Assembly (NCBI RefSeq): GCF_002938435.1
Contig: NZ_POQT01000013.1
Span: 41,763 to 105,762 of the forward strand
Length of the DNA stretch: 64,000 nt
DNA from: Blastococcus saxobsidens
GTDB lineage: Bacteria > Actinomycetota > Actinomycetes > Mycobacteriales > Geodermatophilaceae
Direction of reading: 5' to 3'
The position numbers and the translations under genes were made by a program. The notes under the pieces are model-generated. The model made no database searches, was not told the DNA's origin, and worked only from the letters and a program-made list of their open reading frames with translations. Positions 51,931 through 61,066 of the stretch are shown one piece after another. Position 1 is the stretch's first letter. Every line of letters starts with the position of its first letter.

Positions 51931-52953
51931 ATGAAGTCCTCGACGTACGCCTGCACGGCCCTGACGGCCACCGCCGTCCTGCTGCTCTCCGCCTGTGGTG
52001 GATCGGAGGGCGGCGGCCTGTCCGACGCCCCGGACTCGGGCAACACCCCGGCAGCCGCGGGTGGCGGCGAGTGCGGCGGCGACGGGCTGACCGCGCTCAC
52101 GATGGCCGAGACCCCCGGGGGTCCGCTCTCCTTCGTGGCGTACGGCGTCCAGCAGGGCAACTTCGAGGAGGAGGGCATCGACCTCACGGTGACGCCCAGC
52201 CCGGGAGGCGGCACCACCAGCGTGCCGGCGCTGCTGCAGGGCGAGTACGACGTCATGGGCCTCGACCTGGTGTCGGCCATCACCTCGATCGAGGCGGGGC
52301 TGCCGCTCAAGATGGTCTCGGGCGGGAGCTCCACCTCCGACGAGCCCGAGGGCGACTTCTCGGGAGTGCTCGTCAAGCCCGACAGCCCGATCCAGAGCCG
52401 TGAGGACCTCGAAGGCGTCCGGATGGGTGTCAACGCGCTCGGCAACGTCAACGAGCTCGCGATCAACGACATCATCGAGGAGAACGGCTCGGCCGAGGGC
52501 GCGATCAGCCCGGTCGAGCTGCCCTTCCCGGAGATCGTCGCTGCCATCGGCCGGGGTGACGTCGATGCCGGCATCCTCATCGAGCCGTTCGTCACGATCG
52601 CCGAGAACCAGGGGCTCCGCGTGGTCGACCGCCCGTGGGTGGGCATCAAGCCCGGCCTGCAGATCGGCACGATGATCATGACCGAGGAGAAGATCGACGA
52701 GTGCCCGGAGGTGGCGGACAACTTCGCCGCCGCCGTGCAGGCCACCGCGGATGACATCAGGGAGGACCCGGAGGCCTTCCGGGCGGCCCTGCCGGCGCTC
52801 ATCGACCTCGACCCGGCGCTGGCCGAGGAGATCAACCTCATCCAGTGGCGCGGTGCGTCGGACATGGAGTCGATCGAGCTGACCGGTCAGCTCATGGCCG
52901 AGTACGGCCTCATCGACGAGGAGATCGACTACGAGGACGCCGTCATCAACTAG
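51931..52953 (+). CDS. ABC transporter substrate-binding lipoprotein (SsuA/THI5-like)
   Basis: 340 residues from the ATG at 51931. A lipoprotein signal ends LLLSACGG with Cys22 as lipid anchor. The mature protein shows LTMAETPGGPLSFVAYGVQQ, GIDLTVTPSPGGGT and DVDAGILIEPFVTIAENQGL, the periplasmic-binding type II fold of the NMT1/SsuA group. Given the neighbours, an aromatic acid or ketone is a likely ligand, but that is inferred; the family also carries sulfonates and pyrimidine precursors. Confidence 0.92.
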   Translation: MKSSTYACTALTATAVLLLSACGGSEGGGLSDAPDSGNTPAAAGGGECGGDGLTALTMAETPGGPLSFVAYGVQQGNFEEEGIDLTVTPSPGGGTTSVPALLQGEYDVMGLDLVSAITSIEAGLPLKMVSGGSSTSDEPEGDFSGVLVKPDSPIQSREDLEGVRMGVNALGNVNELAINDIIEENGSAEGAISPVELPFPEIVAAIGRGDVDAGILIEPFVTIAENQGLRVVDRPWVGIKPGLQIGTMIMTEEKIDECPEVADNFAAAVQATADDIREDPEAFRAALPALIDLDPALAEEINLIQWRGASDMESIELTGQLMAEYGLIDEEIDYEDAVIN

Positions 52954-53078
52954 CCGGTCGCGCCACCGGCACCACGTCCCCGGGGCCGCCGCCCGGCCGC
53001 TCCGGGGACGTCCGCCGCTCCCCGCGAGCGGCGCAGCTCTCGACCCGGTCCCCGGCCGGGGCAACTGGAGGACATGCC

Positions 53079-54173
53079 ATGACCAGCTCCGCGCAGGCCC
53101 ATGACGACGCCGAGCTCGACGCGCTGTACCGGGACCTCGCCGCGGTCGACCTGCGGCCGCTGTGGACGATCACCGAGCAGCTGCTCACCCCGACCCCTCG
53201 CCCCCGGGCCATCCCGTGGCTGTGGTCGGCGGCGACGATGAAGCCGCTGGCCCGACGGGCGATCCAGCTGGTGCCCGTCGAGCGGGGCGGCGAGCGGCGG
53301 GTGCTGTCGCTGCAGAACCCCGGCCTCGGCGGCAAGCCGTACGCGGCCGGTTCGCTGTGGGGGGCGCTGCAGTGCCTCGGGCCGCGGGAGACCGCCCCGG
53401 CACACCGGCACACCCCGGGAGCGGTCCGGTGGGTGCTGGAGGGCGAAGGCGTCTGGACGACGGTGAACGGCGACGCCTGCGACATGCACCCCGGTGACCT
53501 CGTGCTCACGCCGTCGTGGAACTGGCACGACCACGTCAACGGTGGCGACTCGGAGATGTTCTGGTTCGACGGCCTCGACCTCCCGATGATCGATGCCCTC
53601 GACGGGGTGTTCTTCGAGGAGTACCCGGGGCCGGGGGAGAGCCAGCCGGAGCCGGCCGAGCACAACACCTCCGAACGCACCCACGCCGGCGGCACCCGCT
53701 ACGTGGAGGGTGAGGTGGAGGGCGTCGTGTCCCCGACGGCGTCACCCCTGCTCGTCTACCGGTGGGCCGACACCGCGGCCGAGCTGGACCGGCGGGCCGC
53801 AGGATCGGACGAGCCGCTGATCGCCGTGGAGTACGTGAACCCGACGACCGGGGCCAGCGTGCTGCCTACGCTCGCCTGCGCCGTGCACCGCGTCCGCGCA
53901 GGCGCGCGCACCCCGGCGGTCCGCCGTTCGGGCAACGCCGTGTACGTCGCCTTCCAGGGTTCCGGGTCCTCGGTCATCGACGGGCAGCGCTTCGACTGGG
54001 GCCCGGGGGACATGTTCGTCGTGCCCTCGTGGTCCGCGGTGGAGCACGCCGCCGACGAGCAGGCCGACCTCTTCCTCCTGACCGACGCGCCAGTGCTGCG
54101 CGCACTGGGGATCTACCGGCAGGAAACGCTGCCCGAGCCGCAGTCGGTGACGGGGGTCTTCCTCCCGCGATGA
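53079..54173 (+). CDS. Gentisate 1,2-dioxygenase-like bicupin
   Basis: 364 residues from the ATG at 53079. Two cupin domains: the N-terminal one has PAHRHTPGAVRWVLEGEG with the iron-ligand His pair and PSWNWHDHVNGG with the third His; the C-terminal cupin (about 240-355) has FDWGPGDMFVVPSWSAVEHA but weaker ligands. This matches gentisate or salicylate 1,2-dioxygenases, which open the ring between C1 and C2. The next gene would process the product. Substrate choice is not proven. Confidence 0.88.
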   Translation: MTSSAQAHDDAELDALYRDLAAVDLRPLWTITEQLLTPTPRPRAIPWLWSAATMKPLARRAIQLVPVERGGERRVLSLQNPGLGGKPYAAGSLWGALQCLGPRETAPAHRHTPGAVRWVLEGEGVWTTVNGDACDMHPGDLVLTPSWNWHDHVNGGDSEMFWFDGLDLPMIDALDGVFFEEYPGPGESQPEPAEHNTSERTHAGGTRYVEGEVEGVVSPTASPLLVYRWADTAAELDRRAAGSDEPLIAVEYVNPTTGASVLPTLACAVHRVRAGARTPAVRRSGNAVYVAFQGSGSSVIDGQRFDWGPGDMFVVPSWSAVEHAADEQADLFLLTDAPVLRALGIYRQETLPEPQSVTGVFLPR

Positions 54174-54243
54174 CCGTCCTCGGCCTGCCCGCGCCCGCGA
54201 CATCGGCGCCGGCGTCCCCCCCGACTGTTCCCTGGAGTCCCTC

Positions 54244-55116
54244 GTGAAGCTCGCTTTGTTCGATGACCATCGGCTGGGGGTGGTCTCTGCCGACGGCCGG
54301 GCCGTCGTCGACGTCACCGATGCCCTGCCGTGGCCGCACGATCCCGACCCGCTGACCGCCGGGTGGTGGCGGGCGCTCTGCCGGGACTTCCGCACTCTGG
54401 CCCCGGCGCTCGCGGCGGCCGCGGAGCAGGGAGCCCCGCGCGCGGTGACCGACGTGGCGCTGCGCGCCCCGGTGCTGGGCCCCACCAAGGTGGTCGCGGC
54501 GGCGAGCAACTACGGCAAGCACGTCGCGGAGATGCACGGGGTCCAGGAGCGGACGCTGGGCCGCGTCGAGGCCTGGATGATGGAGTTCGACGTCTTCCTG
54601 AAGGCGCCGTCGTCGATCGTGGGCCCGGGCGCGGACATCGTGCTGCCGGCCGACGTGGTCGAGGCCGGGCACGAGGTGCACCACGAGTCCGAGCTCGTGA
54701 TCGTGATCGGCTCCGGCGGGAAGGACATCCCGGTCGCATCGGCGATGGAGCACGTGCTCGGGTTCACCGCCGGCCTCGATATCACGGTCCGCTCGGCGGC
54801 GGACCGGTCGCGGCGGAAGAGCTACGACTCCTTCAGTCCCCTGGGCCCCTGGATCGCGACCACCGACGAGGTGGGGGACGGCTCGGGGCTGGACATCGGG
54901 CTGACGTGTGGGGCAGCGGTGCGGCAGTCGGTGAACACCCGGGACCTGCTGGTGCCGGTGCCGCAGATCGTGGCGTACGCGTCGACGATCATGACTCTCA
55001 ACCCCGGTGACGTGCTGTTCACCGGGGCTCCGCCCGGGGTCGGCCCGATCGCCGCGGGGGAGGAGCTGGAGATGTCCATCAGCGGCATCGGTGCCATGAC
55101 CGTCCAGGTCCGGTGA
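54244..55116 (+). CDS. Fumarylacetoacetate hydrolase-family protein
   Basis: 290 residues from a GTG with CTGGAG upstream. The C-terminal FAH fold has HHESELVIVIGSGGKDIP (metal Glu pair), DITVRSAADRSRRKSYDSF, and LNPGDVLFTGAPPGVGPIAAG. In a gentisate pathway the family members are fumarylpyruvate or maleylpyruvate hydrolases. No separate maleylpyruvate isomerase is seen, so direct hydrolysis of maleylpyruvate is one possibility. Confidence 0.9.
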   Translation: MKLALFDDHRLGVVSADGRAVVDVTDALPWPHDPDPLTAGWWRALCRDFRTLAPALAAAAEQGAPRAVTDVALRAPVLGPTKVVAAASNYGKHVAEMHGVQERTLGRVEAWMMEFDVFLKAPSSIVGPGADIVLPADVVEAGHEVHHESELVIVIGSGGKDIPVASAMEHVLGFTAGLDITVRSAADRSRRKSYDSFSPLGPWIATTDEVGDGSGLDIGLTCGAAVRQSVNTRDLLVPVPQIVAYASTIMTLNPGDVLFTGAPPGVGPIAAGEELEMSISGIGAMTVQVR

Positions 55117-55123
55117 CCCGTCG

Positions 55124-56029
55124 ATGACGGTCGTCGACGCCGGAACGGGGCCGGTCTCCTCATGGGCGACGCCGATCCGGGTGGGCGTGGAGCTCGTGGA
55201 GCTCCGCCGGGCCGACGGCCTGCCGATCGACGCGCTCTGGTACCCGGCTGACGAGCCCACGGTCGGGATGCTGCACGTCCACGGCAAGGGCAGCAGCGTC
55301 CTCAACGGACCCTCGCGCTTCCTGCCGCCGCTGCTGCCGGGGATCGCCCACCTGGCGGTCAACATGCGCTGCCACGACCTCGGCTACACGGTGGGCACGG
55401 ACGACTGGGCCGTCGAGGGCGGCATGTGGGAGGACCTCGCCACCGGACACCTCGACCTGGCCGCCGGCGTCGCGCACCTGCGCGAGCGCGGCGTGGACCG
55501 GGTCGTCGTCTGCGGGCACTCCTCGGGGGGCTTCTACGCGGCCGACCTCATGCCGAGGGACCCTGCGATCGACGCGTGGGTCCTCCTGTCGCCGCTGACG
55601 ACGAACAAGAACCCCTTCCCGCTGTGGTGGCCGGACCCGGCCGACCAGGTCCGGGCCGCCGACCTGGCCCGGCGGATGGTCGCCGACGGCCGGGAACGCG
55701 ACCTCATCCCGGTGCCGGGCTGGTACCACGCCATCAGCGCCGGCAGCCTCGTCCAGCGGCTCGAGGAGCCCGAGGGCGTCTGGCTGGCCAACGTGTCGCA
55801 TGCCACCGCGCCGGTGCTACTGGCCTGGGGCGACGCCGAACCGCGGCACGCGCTGTGGCACTCCGTGTTCAACGAGTTCGCCGGGGAGGGCGACCGGCGG
55901 CTCGTCCTCGCCGGTGCGGAGCACTACTACCGCGGGCAGGAGTGCGAGCTCGCGTCCGGCATCGCGACGTTCCTGGACGAGGCCGTGGGGGCCAGCCCGT
56001 GGCCGGACGAGCGCCGACCGGAGGTCTGA
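55124..56029 (+). CDS. Alpha/beta hydrolase, probable aryl esterase
   Basis: 301 residues. Oxyanion segment MLHVHGKGSSVLNGPS, nucleophile elbow VVCGHSSGGFYAADL with catalytic Ser, Asp in LLAWGDAEPRH and His in VLAGAEHYYRGQE. It starts eight bases after the FAH gene. Next to a Baeyer-Villiger enzyme, it would be well placed to cleave the aryl ester made from a ketone, but the substrate is inferred. Confidence 0.85.
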   Translation: MTVVDAGTGPVSSWATPIRVGVELVELRRADGLPIDALWYPADEPTVGMLHVHGKGSSVLNGPSRFLPPLLPGIAHLAVNMRCHDLGYTVGTDDWAVEGGMWEDLATGHLDLAAGVAHLRERGVDRVVVCGHSSGGFYAADLMPRDPAIDAWVLLSPLTTNKNPFPLWWPDPADQVRAADLARRMVADGRERDLIPVPGWYHAISAGSLVQRLEEPEGVWLANVSHATAPVLLAWGDAEPRHALWHSVFNEFAGEGDRRLVLAGAEHYYRGQECELASGIATFLDEAVGASPWPDERRPEV

Positions 56030-56032
56030 CGC

Positions 56033-57961
56033 ATGGCGATCTGCAACCCCATCGAGCCCATCACCGAGGACGACGAGACGCTGCGCCGCGTGCTGCGTGA
56101 CGCCGACCTGCCGCCGTTGCTCCCGGCTCTGGCGCACATCACCGGCGATCTCACGCTGATCGCCCCGGACCTCCAGCCACCGCGCCGGGCCAAGGACGCG
56201 TTCATCGCACCGCAGGGCGGCATGGACGAGGAGACCCAGGAACGGGCGCGCGAGGCCGCGTTCCAGGCGCTGCGCCGGTTCCGCGACGGCGGCTGCCGGG
56301 TCGCCGGTGACCTGGGGACGGCGGAGATGCGTCGGCTGATGCGCTTCCTCACCGGGGAGGTCTCCGAGGACTACGAGCCGCTGCTCATGCAGGAGCTCGG
56401 CCTGGCGGAGGACGTCGGGCGCCGGCTCGCGACCACCCCGGGGGCCGGTGCCCAGGTCGACCACGCGGTCGTCGTGGTCGGAGGGGGCATGTCCGGTCTC
56501 GCCGCGGCCCACCACCTCGACCAGGCCGGCCTGTCCTTCGTCGTCCTCGAGCGCAACGACGACGTGGGCGGGGTCTGGTTCGAGAACGACTACCCCGGCT
56601 GCCGTCTGGACACGAACAACTTCGCGTACAGCTACTCGTTCGCGCAGAAGGACGACTGGCTCCAGCAGTACTCCCGGCAGAGCGCCATCCAGGGGTACTT
56701 CCGGGACGTCGCAGGGGAGTTCGGCCTGCGCGACCGGATCCGGTTCGGCACCCAGGTGGTCGAGGCCAGGTTCGACGACGAGACGTGCACGTGGACCGTG
56801 CTGACCCGGGACCGCGACGGCACCGAGTCGTCGGTGACCGCGCAGGCCGTCATCACCGCCGTCGGCCAGCTGAACCAGCCGAACTACCCGGACGTCCCGG
56901 GGCGGGACAGCTTCGCCGGGCCGTCCTTCCACACCGCCCGATGGGACCACGACGTGAAGCTGGCCGGGCAGCGGGTGGCCGTCATCGGCACTGGGGCCAG
57001 CGCCTACCAGGTCATCCCGTCGATCGCCGACGAGGTCGCCGAGCTGGTGGTCTTCCAGCGCACTCCTCCGTGGGCGCTGCCGGCCCCCACGTACCACGAC
57101 GACATCGCGCCCGGTCTGCAGTGGCTGTTCCGGCACGTGCCCTACTACGCCCGCTGGTTCCGCTTCTACCAGTTCTGGATCGCGGTGGACGGCATGCACG
57201 CCTTCGCCGTCGTCGATCCCGACTGGCGGGAGCCCGGCTCGGTGTCGGCCCCGAACGCCCGCCTCCGGGCCCAGCTGACCGAGCACATCCGGAGCCAGTA
57301 CACCGATCGCCCGGACCTGCTCGACAAGGTGGTGCCGTCCTACCCGCCGTACGCCAAGCGCATGCTGCGGGACAACGGCGTCTGGGCCTCCACCCTGAAG
57401 CGGGACCACGTCTCCCTCGTCAGCGTGGGCATCGCCGAGATCACCGAGCGGGGCGTCCGGACCCGCGACGGGGTCGAGCACGAGGTGGACGTGATCATCT
57501 ACGGCACGGGCTTCAGGGCATCGGACTTCCTGTCGTCCATGACGGTCACCGGGCGGGCCGGCCGGGACCTGCACGAGCACTGGAACGGCGACGCGCGTGC
57601 CTACCTCGGGATCACGGTCCCGGGTTTCCCGAACTTCTTCTCCCTGTACGGGCCGAACACGAACCTCGTCCTCAACGGCAGCATCTTCATGTTCTCCGAG
57701 CTGGCGATGAACTACGTGCTGGAGTGCCTCCGCCTGCTGGGCTCCACGGGGCGACGCGCGATGGAGGTCCGCGCCGACGTCGTCGACGCCTTCAACGAGC
57801 GGATAGACCGGGCGAACCGGTCGATGGCCTGGGGGATCCCCGAGGTGCGCAACTGGTACAAGAACGCCACCGGGCGCGTCTCGCAGAACTGGCCGCTGCA
57901 CACCCTCGAGTACTGGCGGCTCACCCGCCGGCCGGCCCCCGACGACTACCTGTTCCTGTGA
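56033..57961 (+). CDS. 4-hydroxyacetophenone monooxygenase-like Baeyer-Villiger flavoenzyme
   Basis: 642 residues, long for a BVMO because of a 140-residue N-terminal extension as in HAPMO. FAD site AVVVVGGGMSGLAAAHHLDQ (about 143-162), NADP site VAVIGTGASAYQ, and between them the BVMO fingerprint FAGPSFHTARWDHD. It should turn an aryl ketone into an ester. It follows the hydrolase gene by three bases. The exact ketone is unknown, though HAPMO itself acts on 4-hydroxyacetophenone. Confidence 0.9.
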   Translation: MAICNPIEPITEDDETLRRVLRDADLPPLLPALAHITGDLTLIAPDLQPPRRAKDAFIAPQGGMDEETQERAREAAFQALRRFRDGGCRVAGDLGTAEMRRLMRFLTGEVSEDYEPLLMQELGLAEDVGRRLATTPGAGAQVDHAVVVVGGGMSGLAAAHHLDQAGLSFVVLERNDDVGGVWFENDYPGCRLDTNNFAYSYSFAQKDDWLQQYSRQSAIQGYFRDVAGEFGLRDRIRFGTQVVEARFDDETCTWTVLTRDRDGTESSVTAQAVITAVGQLNQPNYPDVPGRDSFAGPSFHTARWDHDVKLAGQRVAVIGTGASAYQVIPSIADEVAELVVFQRTPPWALPAPTYHDDIAPGLQWLFRHVPYYARWFRFYQFWIAVDGMHAFAVVDPDWREPGSVSAPNARLRAQLTEHIRSQYTDRPDLLDKVVPSYPPYAKRMLRDNGVWASTLKRDHVSLVSVGIAEITERGVRTRDGVEHEVDVIIYGTGFRASDFLSSMTVTGRAGRDLHEHWNGDARAYLGITVPGFPNFFSLYGPNTNLVLNGSIFMFSELAMNYVLECLRLLGSTGRRAMEVRADVVDAFNERIDRANRSMAWGIPEVRNWYKNATGRVSQNWPLHTLEYWRLTRRPAPDDYLFL

Positions 57962-58173
57962 CGGACGACCCCCCGGGCCGGAGCTGCCCGACGGGAACCG
58001 GGGCTGCGCCGGCGATCCAGCCGCAGGTGGCCACCCTCGACGTGGCGGGGACGGGCGTCCACGTGCTGAGCGGGCCACGACCGGCCCGGGTGAGTGATTC
58101 CGGGGGCGTCCGCGTGCCGCAGGTCGCGCGCATCCGGGTTTGCCACGCCGGGCCGGACGGGGACCCTTCTCCC

Positions 58174-58584
58174 ATGAGCATCACACCCGAGGCCCTCGAG
58201 GCGGAGTTCTCGCTGACGACGGCCGCCACCCGGCTGGACTTCCTCAGCCGGCGCGACAACGGCGACACCGCCCTGAACACCGTCCGGGACGCCGACGCCG
58301 ACTCCTGGTCCAGCCTGATGGACGACCAGACGCAGCTCGACGTGCACGAGTCCCTGGAACTGCTCGCGCTGGGCGAGGTGATCGCCCGCAAGGCCCACGA
58401 CAGCCAGCTGGTCGGCATCCGTGCCGCACTGCGCGGCGGTGCGGACTGGGACGAGATCGCCAGCGCCCTGGGTGTCAGCCCGCAGCGGGCCTGGGACTCC
58501 TACACCGAGTCGGTGGCCCGTCAGCTCGACGCCGATGCGGCCGCCTCGGCCCGCGAGCTCGCCGGCACCCGTCCCGGGCGCTGA
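58174..58584 (+). CDS. Hypothetical helical protein with C-terminal HTH-like segment
   Basis: 136 residues from the ATG at 58174. Mostly helical, and ends ADWDEIASALGVSPQRAWDS, a helix-turn-helix-like pattern. Similar small proteins are widespread in actinobacteria without assigned role. It lies 212 bases after the BVMO gene and is not clearly part of the catabolic operon. Confidence 0.7.
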   Translation: MSITPEALEAEFSLTTAATRLDFLSRRDNGDTALNTVRDADADSWSSLMDDQTQLDVHESLELLALGEVIARKAHDSQLVGIRAALRGGADWDEIASALGVSPQRAWDSYTESVARQLDADAAASARELAGTRPGR

Positions 58585-58594
58585 CGGCGCCGGC

Positions 58595-58876
58595 TCAGCG
58601 CACCTCGACGCCCTTCCAGAACGCGACCCGCCCGGTGATCTCCCGGGCGGCGTCCTCGGGCTCCGGGTAGTACCAGGCGGCGTCCGCGTTGACCTGGCCG
58701 TCGACCTCCAGGCTGAAGTAGGACGCCGTCCCCTTCCACGGGCACACCGTCTGCTTGTCCGACGGTCGCAGGAGGTCCTCCTTCACCGCGGCCCGGGGGA
58801 AGTAGGCGTTGCCCTCGACGGTGACGATGTCGTCGGACTCGGCGATCACGGTGCCGTTCCACGTTGCGGTGGTCAT
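58595..58876 (-). CDS. DUF427 domain protein
   Basis: 93 residues: ATWNGTVIAESDDIVTVEGN, then YFPRAAVKEDLLRPSD, CPWKGTASYFSLEVDG and AAWYYPEPEDAAREI. This is the complete DUF427 fold, a small beta protein with conserved CPWKG. Biochemical role unknown. It converges on the previous gene with ten bases between stops. Confidence 0.9.
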   Translation of the reverse strand: MTTATWNGTVIAESDDIVTVEGNAYFPRAAVKEDLLRPSDKQTVCPWKGTASYFSLEVDGQVNADAAWYYPEPEDAAREITGRVAFWKGVEVR

Positions 58877-59014
58877 GCCGCGATAGTCCTCCCCGCAGGT
58901 CGATCGGTCATCCCGGATCGCACAGGTCGCGCGTGGACGGTGTCCAGGGAGGGCATGCCGGGGAGGACGCGTGATCCGCACGGTCCGAATCCCACGACTG
59001 GCAGGAGCACTCCC

Positions 59015-59197
59015 ATGACCGGTTCCCACCCCGCCGGACGCCCCGGTGACGAGCGCGACCCCACGGAGACCGGTGAGCCGCAGATGTCGACCGAGTCGAG
59101 CCGTCGCCGTGGACGCATCCTGCTGCCGGCGATCTTCCTCGGCGGGATCGCGCTGATCTTCCTGTTCGCCTTCCTGGTCAGCCAGCTCGGCCGGTAG
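59015..59197 (+). CDS. Small single-pass membrane protein
   Basis: 60 residues from an ATG with CAGGAG upstream. A polar N-terminal half is followed by RRRGRILLPAIFLGGIALIF as the start of one membrane helix reaching nearly the C-terminus. No family recognised. It converges on the thioesterase gene with 11 bases between stops. Confidence 0.7.
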   Translation: MTGSHPAGRPGDERDPTETGEPQMSTESSRRRGRILLPAIFLGGIALIFLFAFLVSQLGR

Positions 59198-59208
59198 CCA
59201 CCGGTCGC

Positions 59209-59592
59209 TCAGCGCTCCAGCAGCGCGAAGGTGGCCACGGCGTGCACCAGGTCCTTGCCGTCCTGCTGCACGTCGGCCTCGCACACCGTCAGGTGCTCGC
59301 CACGGGTGCGCAGCCGGGCGCTGACGGTGAGCGGTCCGGGCCTGCCCGGGCGCAGGTAGGTCACCGTCAGCTGACTGGTGGCGGGCACCTCGTCGTCGCC
59401 GGTCGTGGTCCGCACCGCAGCACCCATCGCGGTGTCGACCAGCGTGGCCAGCACGCCGCCGTGCAGCGTGCCGGCCGGGTTGAGGTGCTCGTCGGTCGCC
59501 TCGAACGCGATGCGCGACGAGCCGTCCGCCGCTGCCTCCGGCCGCGCTCCCAGTCGTGCGGCGAACCCACCCGTGGCCACGTCGTCGCTCAT
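59209..59592 (-). CDS. PaaI-type hotdog-fold thioesterase
   Basis: 127 residues. The hotdog-fold signature LNPAGTLHGGVLATLVDTAM is intact, with the active-site Asp in LVDTA and His in LHGG. Such enzymes hydrolyse acyl- or aryl-CoA esters. It lies nine bases after the start of the ion-channel-like gene on the same strand and may be co-transcribed. Confidence 0.9.
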   Translation of the reverse strand: MSDDVATGGFAARLGARPEAAADGSSRIAFEATDEHLNPAGTLHGGVLATLVDTAMGAAVRTTTGDDEVPATSQLTVTYLRPGRPGPLTVSARLRTRGEHLTVCEADVQQDGKDLVHAVATFALLER

Positions 59593-59601
59593 GGCCGGGC
59601 C

Positions 59602-60333
59602 CTACCCCCGGCCCGGCGTCCGCACGCCCGGCCGCCGGTCCGGTGCGGCAGCCGGCGCCGGGTCCCGGCGCTCCAGGAAGTAGGCCCCCAGCGCGCCGGC
59701 CAGCGTCGCGAACACGGCCACCGCGTACACGCCCAGGACGACGTCGAGCACGCGGGCCAGCGCGGTGCGGGCGGACAGCGGCTCCCCGCTGATGGCGGCC
59801 AGCGCCGCGTCGTAGAGCGCTGCGCCGTAGGAGTCGTACATGCCCAGGACGTAGAGCAGCTGGCTGACGGCGAGCACCACGACGACCGTCACGGCGCTCA
59901 GCCAGCCGATGCGCCCGCTGAGCAGCCGGCCGGCCGAGCGCGACCCGCGCACGGCGGCCGACAGCACACCGCCCACCCGGGCGGCCCGCAGCAGGGTCAG
60001 CGCCCGGGCGAAGCGGAGGAACGGCAGGGCGAGGAAGAGCAGCTGCCACCAGTTGCGGGTCCAGAACCGCCGTCGGTCCCGCGCGGTGACCGCCCGGAAC
60101 ACGAACTCGGCGACGAAGACCGCCCAGAGCACCCAGCCGACGATGCTCAGCGTGGTCACCAGCCAGGCCTCGCGGGCCAGCGACTGCCCGAGCACGACGA
60201 GGACGAAGACCAGCCCCAGCGCGCCCATCGGCTTGTCCAGCCGCCGCGCCAGGCCCTCGACCTCGGAAGGCGCGGCCGAGCCGGCCTCGAGCGGGGATGG
60301 GTCGAGCGGGTCCGGGAGCGGCGTGCGTGGCAT
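59602..60333 (-). CDS. Voltage-sensor-like membrane protein
   Basis: 243 residues with about five hydrophobic helices. FLRFARALTLLRAARVGGVL and following Arg-bearing residues form an S4-like segment. A later pair of helices (IGWLSAVTVVVVLAVSQLLY and VVLGVYAVAVFATLAGALGA) flanks a segment that could be a pore, but no TVGYG filter is seen. It is similar in layout to 28217-28846. The C-terminal tail is Pro/Arg-rich. Confidence 0.75.
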   Translation of the reverse strand: MPRTPLPDPLDPSPLEAGSAAPSEVEGLARRLDKPMGALGLVFVLVVLGQSLAREAWLVTTLSIVGWVLWAVFVAEFVFRAVTARDRRRFWTRNWWQLLFLALPFLRFARALTLLRAARVGGVLSAAVRGSRSAGRLLSGRIGWLSAVTVVVVLAVSQLLYVLGMYDSYGAALYDAALAAISGEPLSARTALARVLDVVLGVYAVAVFATLAGALGAYFLERRDPAPAAAPDRRPGVRTPGRG

Positions 60334-60519
60334 CCCCGGCGGCTACCCGGTCCGGCCGCCGCTCGACCGGTCGCACGGCCGCGGGATGGGTGTGACGAGT
60401 GGTGCGGGCGGGTCCGCCGGGGGCCTGCGACCTGCCCATCCGGTGGAAAACGGTCCTGGTCGGGGCCGCGTGGGACAGGATCTCGCCGTACGCACATCGA
60501 CTAATCACCAGGAGCACCC

Positions 60520-61014
60520 ATGAGCCACCCCGGACACGGCCCGGACACGAACCCGTCCGGCCAGCAGCCGGGCCAGCCCGTCCCGCCCGGTCAGCCGTAC
60601 CAGCCGTTCGACCAGCAGCCGGGTCAGCCCGCCGGGGCCTGGACCCCGCCGGGTGGCGCCTCGGCCGCGGGTGGGCCGCAGAAAGGCAGCACCCTGAAGA
60701 AGGTGCTGCCGATCGTCGGTGGCGTCGTCGTCCTGGGCGTCGCGGCGTCCGCCTTCGGCCTGTTCGGCGCCGGTGAGCCCGAGGTCGGGGACTGCATCAA
60801 GGGCGCCATGGGCGAGGACGTCGAGACCGTCGACTGCGGTTCCGACGAAGCCGAGGCCAAGGTCGTCGGGGTCGACGAGCAGGAGATGACCTACGACGAG
60901 TTCATGGCCACCGGGATGCTCTGCACCGAGTTCGCGACCGCCCAGTCGGCCATCTGGTACGGCCCCGAGGACGAGAACGCAGACGGCAAGATCTACTGCG
61001 CCGAGCCGGTCTGA
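60520..61014 (+). CDS. LppU/SCO3897-like membrane-anchored protein
   Basis: 164 residues. A Pro/Gln/Gly-rich N-terminal tail (1-60) precedes one membrane helix (about 66-85). The extracellular part shows EPEVGDCIKGAMGEDVETVD, then CGSDEAEAKVVGV and MLCTEFATAQSAIWYG, the Cys pattern of the LppU family. Role unknown. A perfect terminator follows. Confidence 0.8.
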   Translation: MSHPGHGPDTNPSGQQPGQPVPPGQPYQPFDQQPGQPAGAWTPPGGASAAGGPQKGSTLKKVLPIVGGVVVLGVAASAFGLFGAGEPEVGDCIKGAMGEDVETVDCGSDEAEAKVVGVDEQEMTYDEFMATGMLCTEFATAQSAIWYGPEDENADGKIYCAEPV

Positions 61015-61027
61015 CCGCTGCTCGCTG

Positions 61028-61061
61028 CGAGTGCCCCGCCGGTCCGCCGGCGGGGCACTCG
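61028..61061 (+). terminator. Strong terminator after the LppU-like gene
   Basis: A perfect 15-base stem (61028-61042 with 61047-61061) with the loop TCCG, 14 bases past the stop. It can also serve the minus-strand gene ending at 61067. Confidence 0.9.
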
Positions 61062-61066
61062 TCGTC

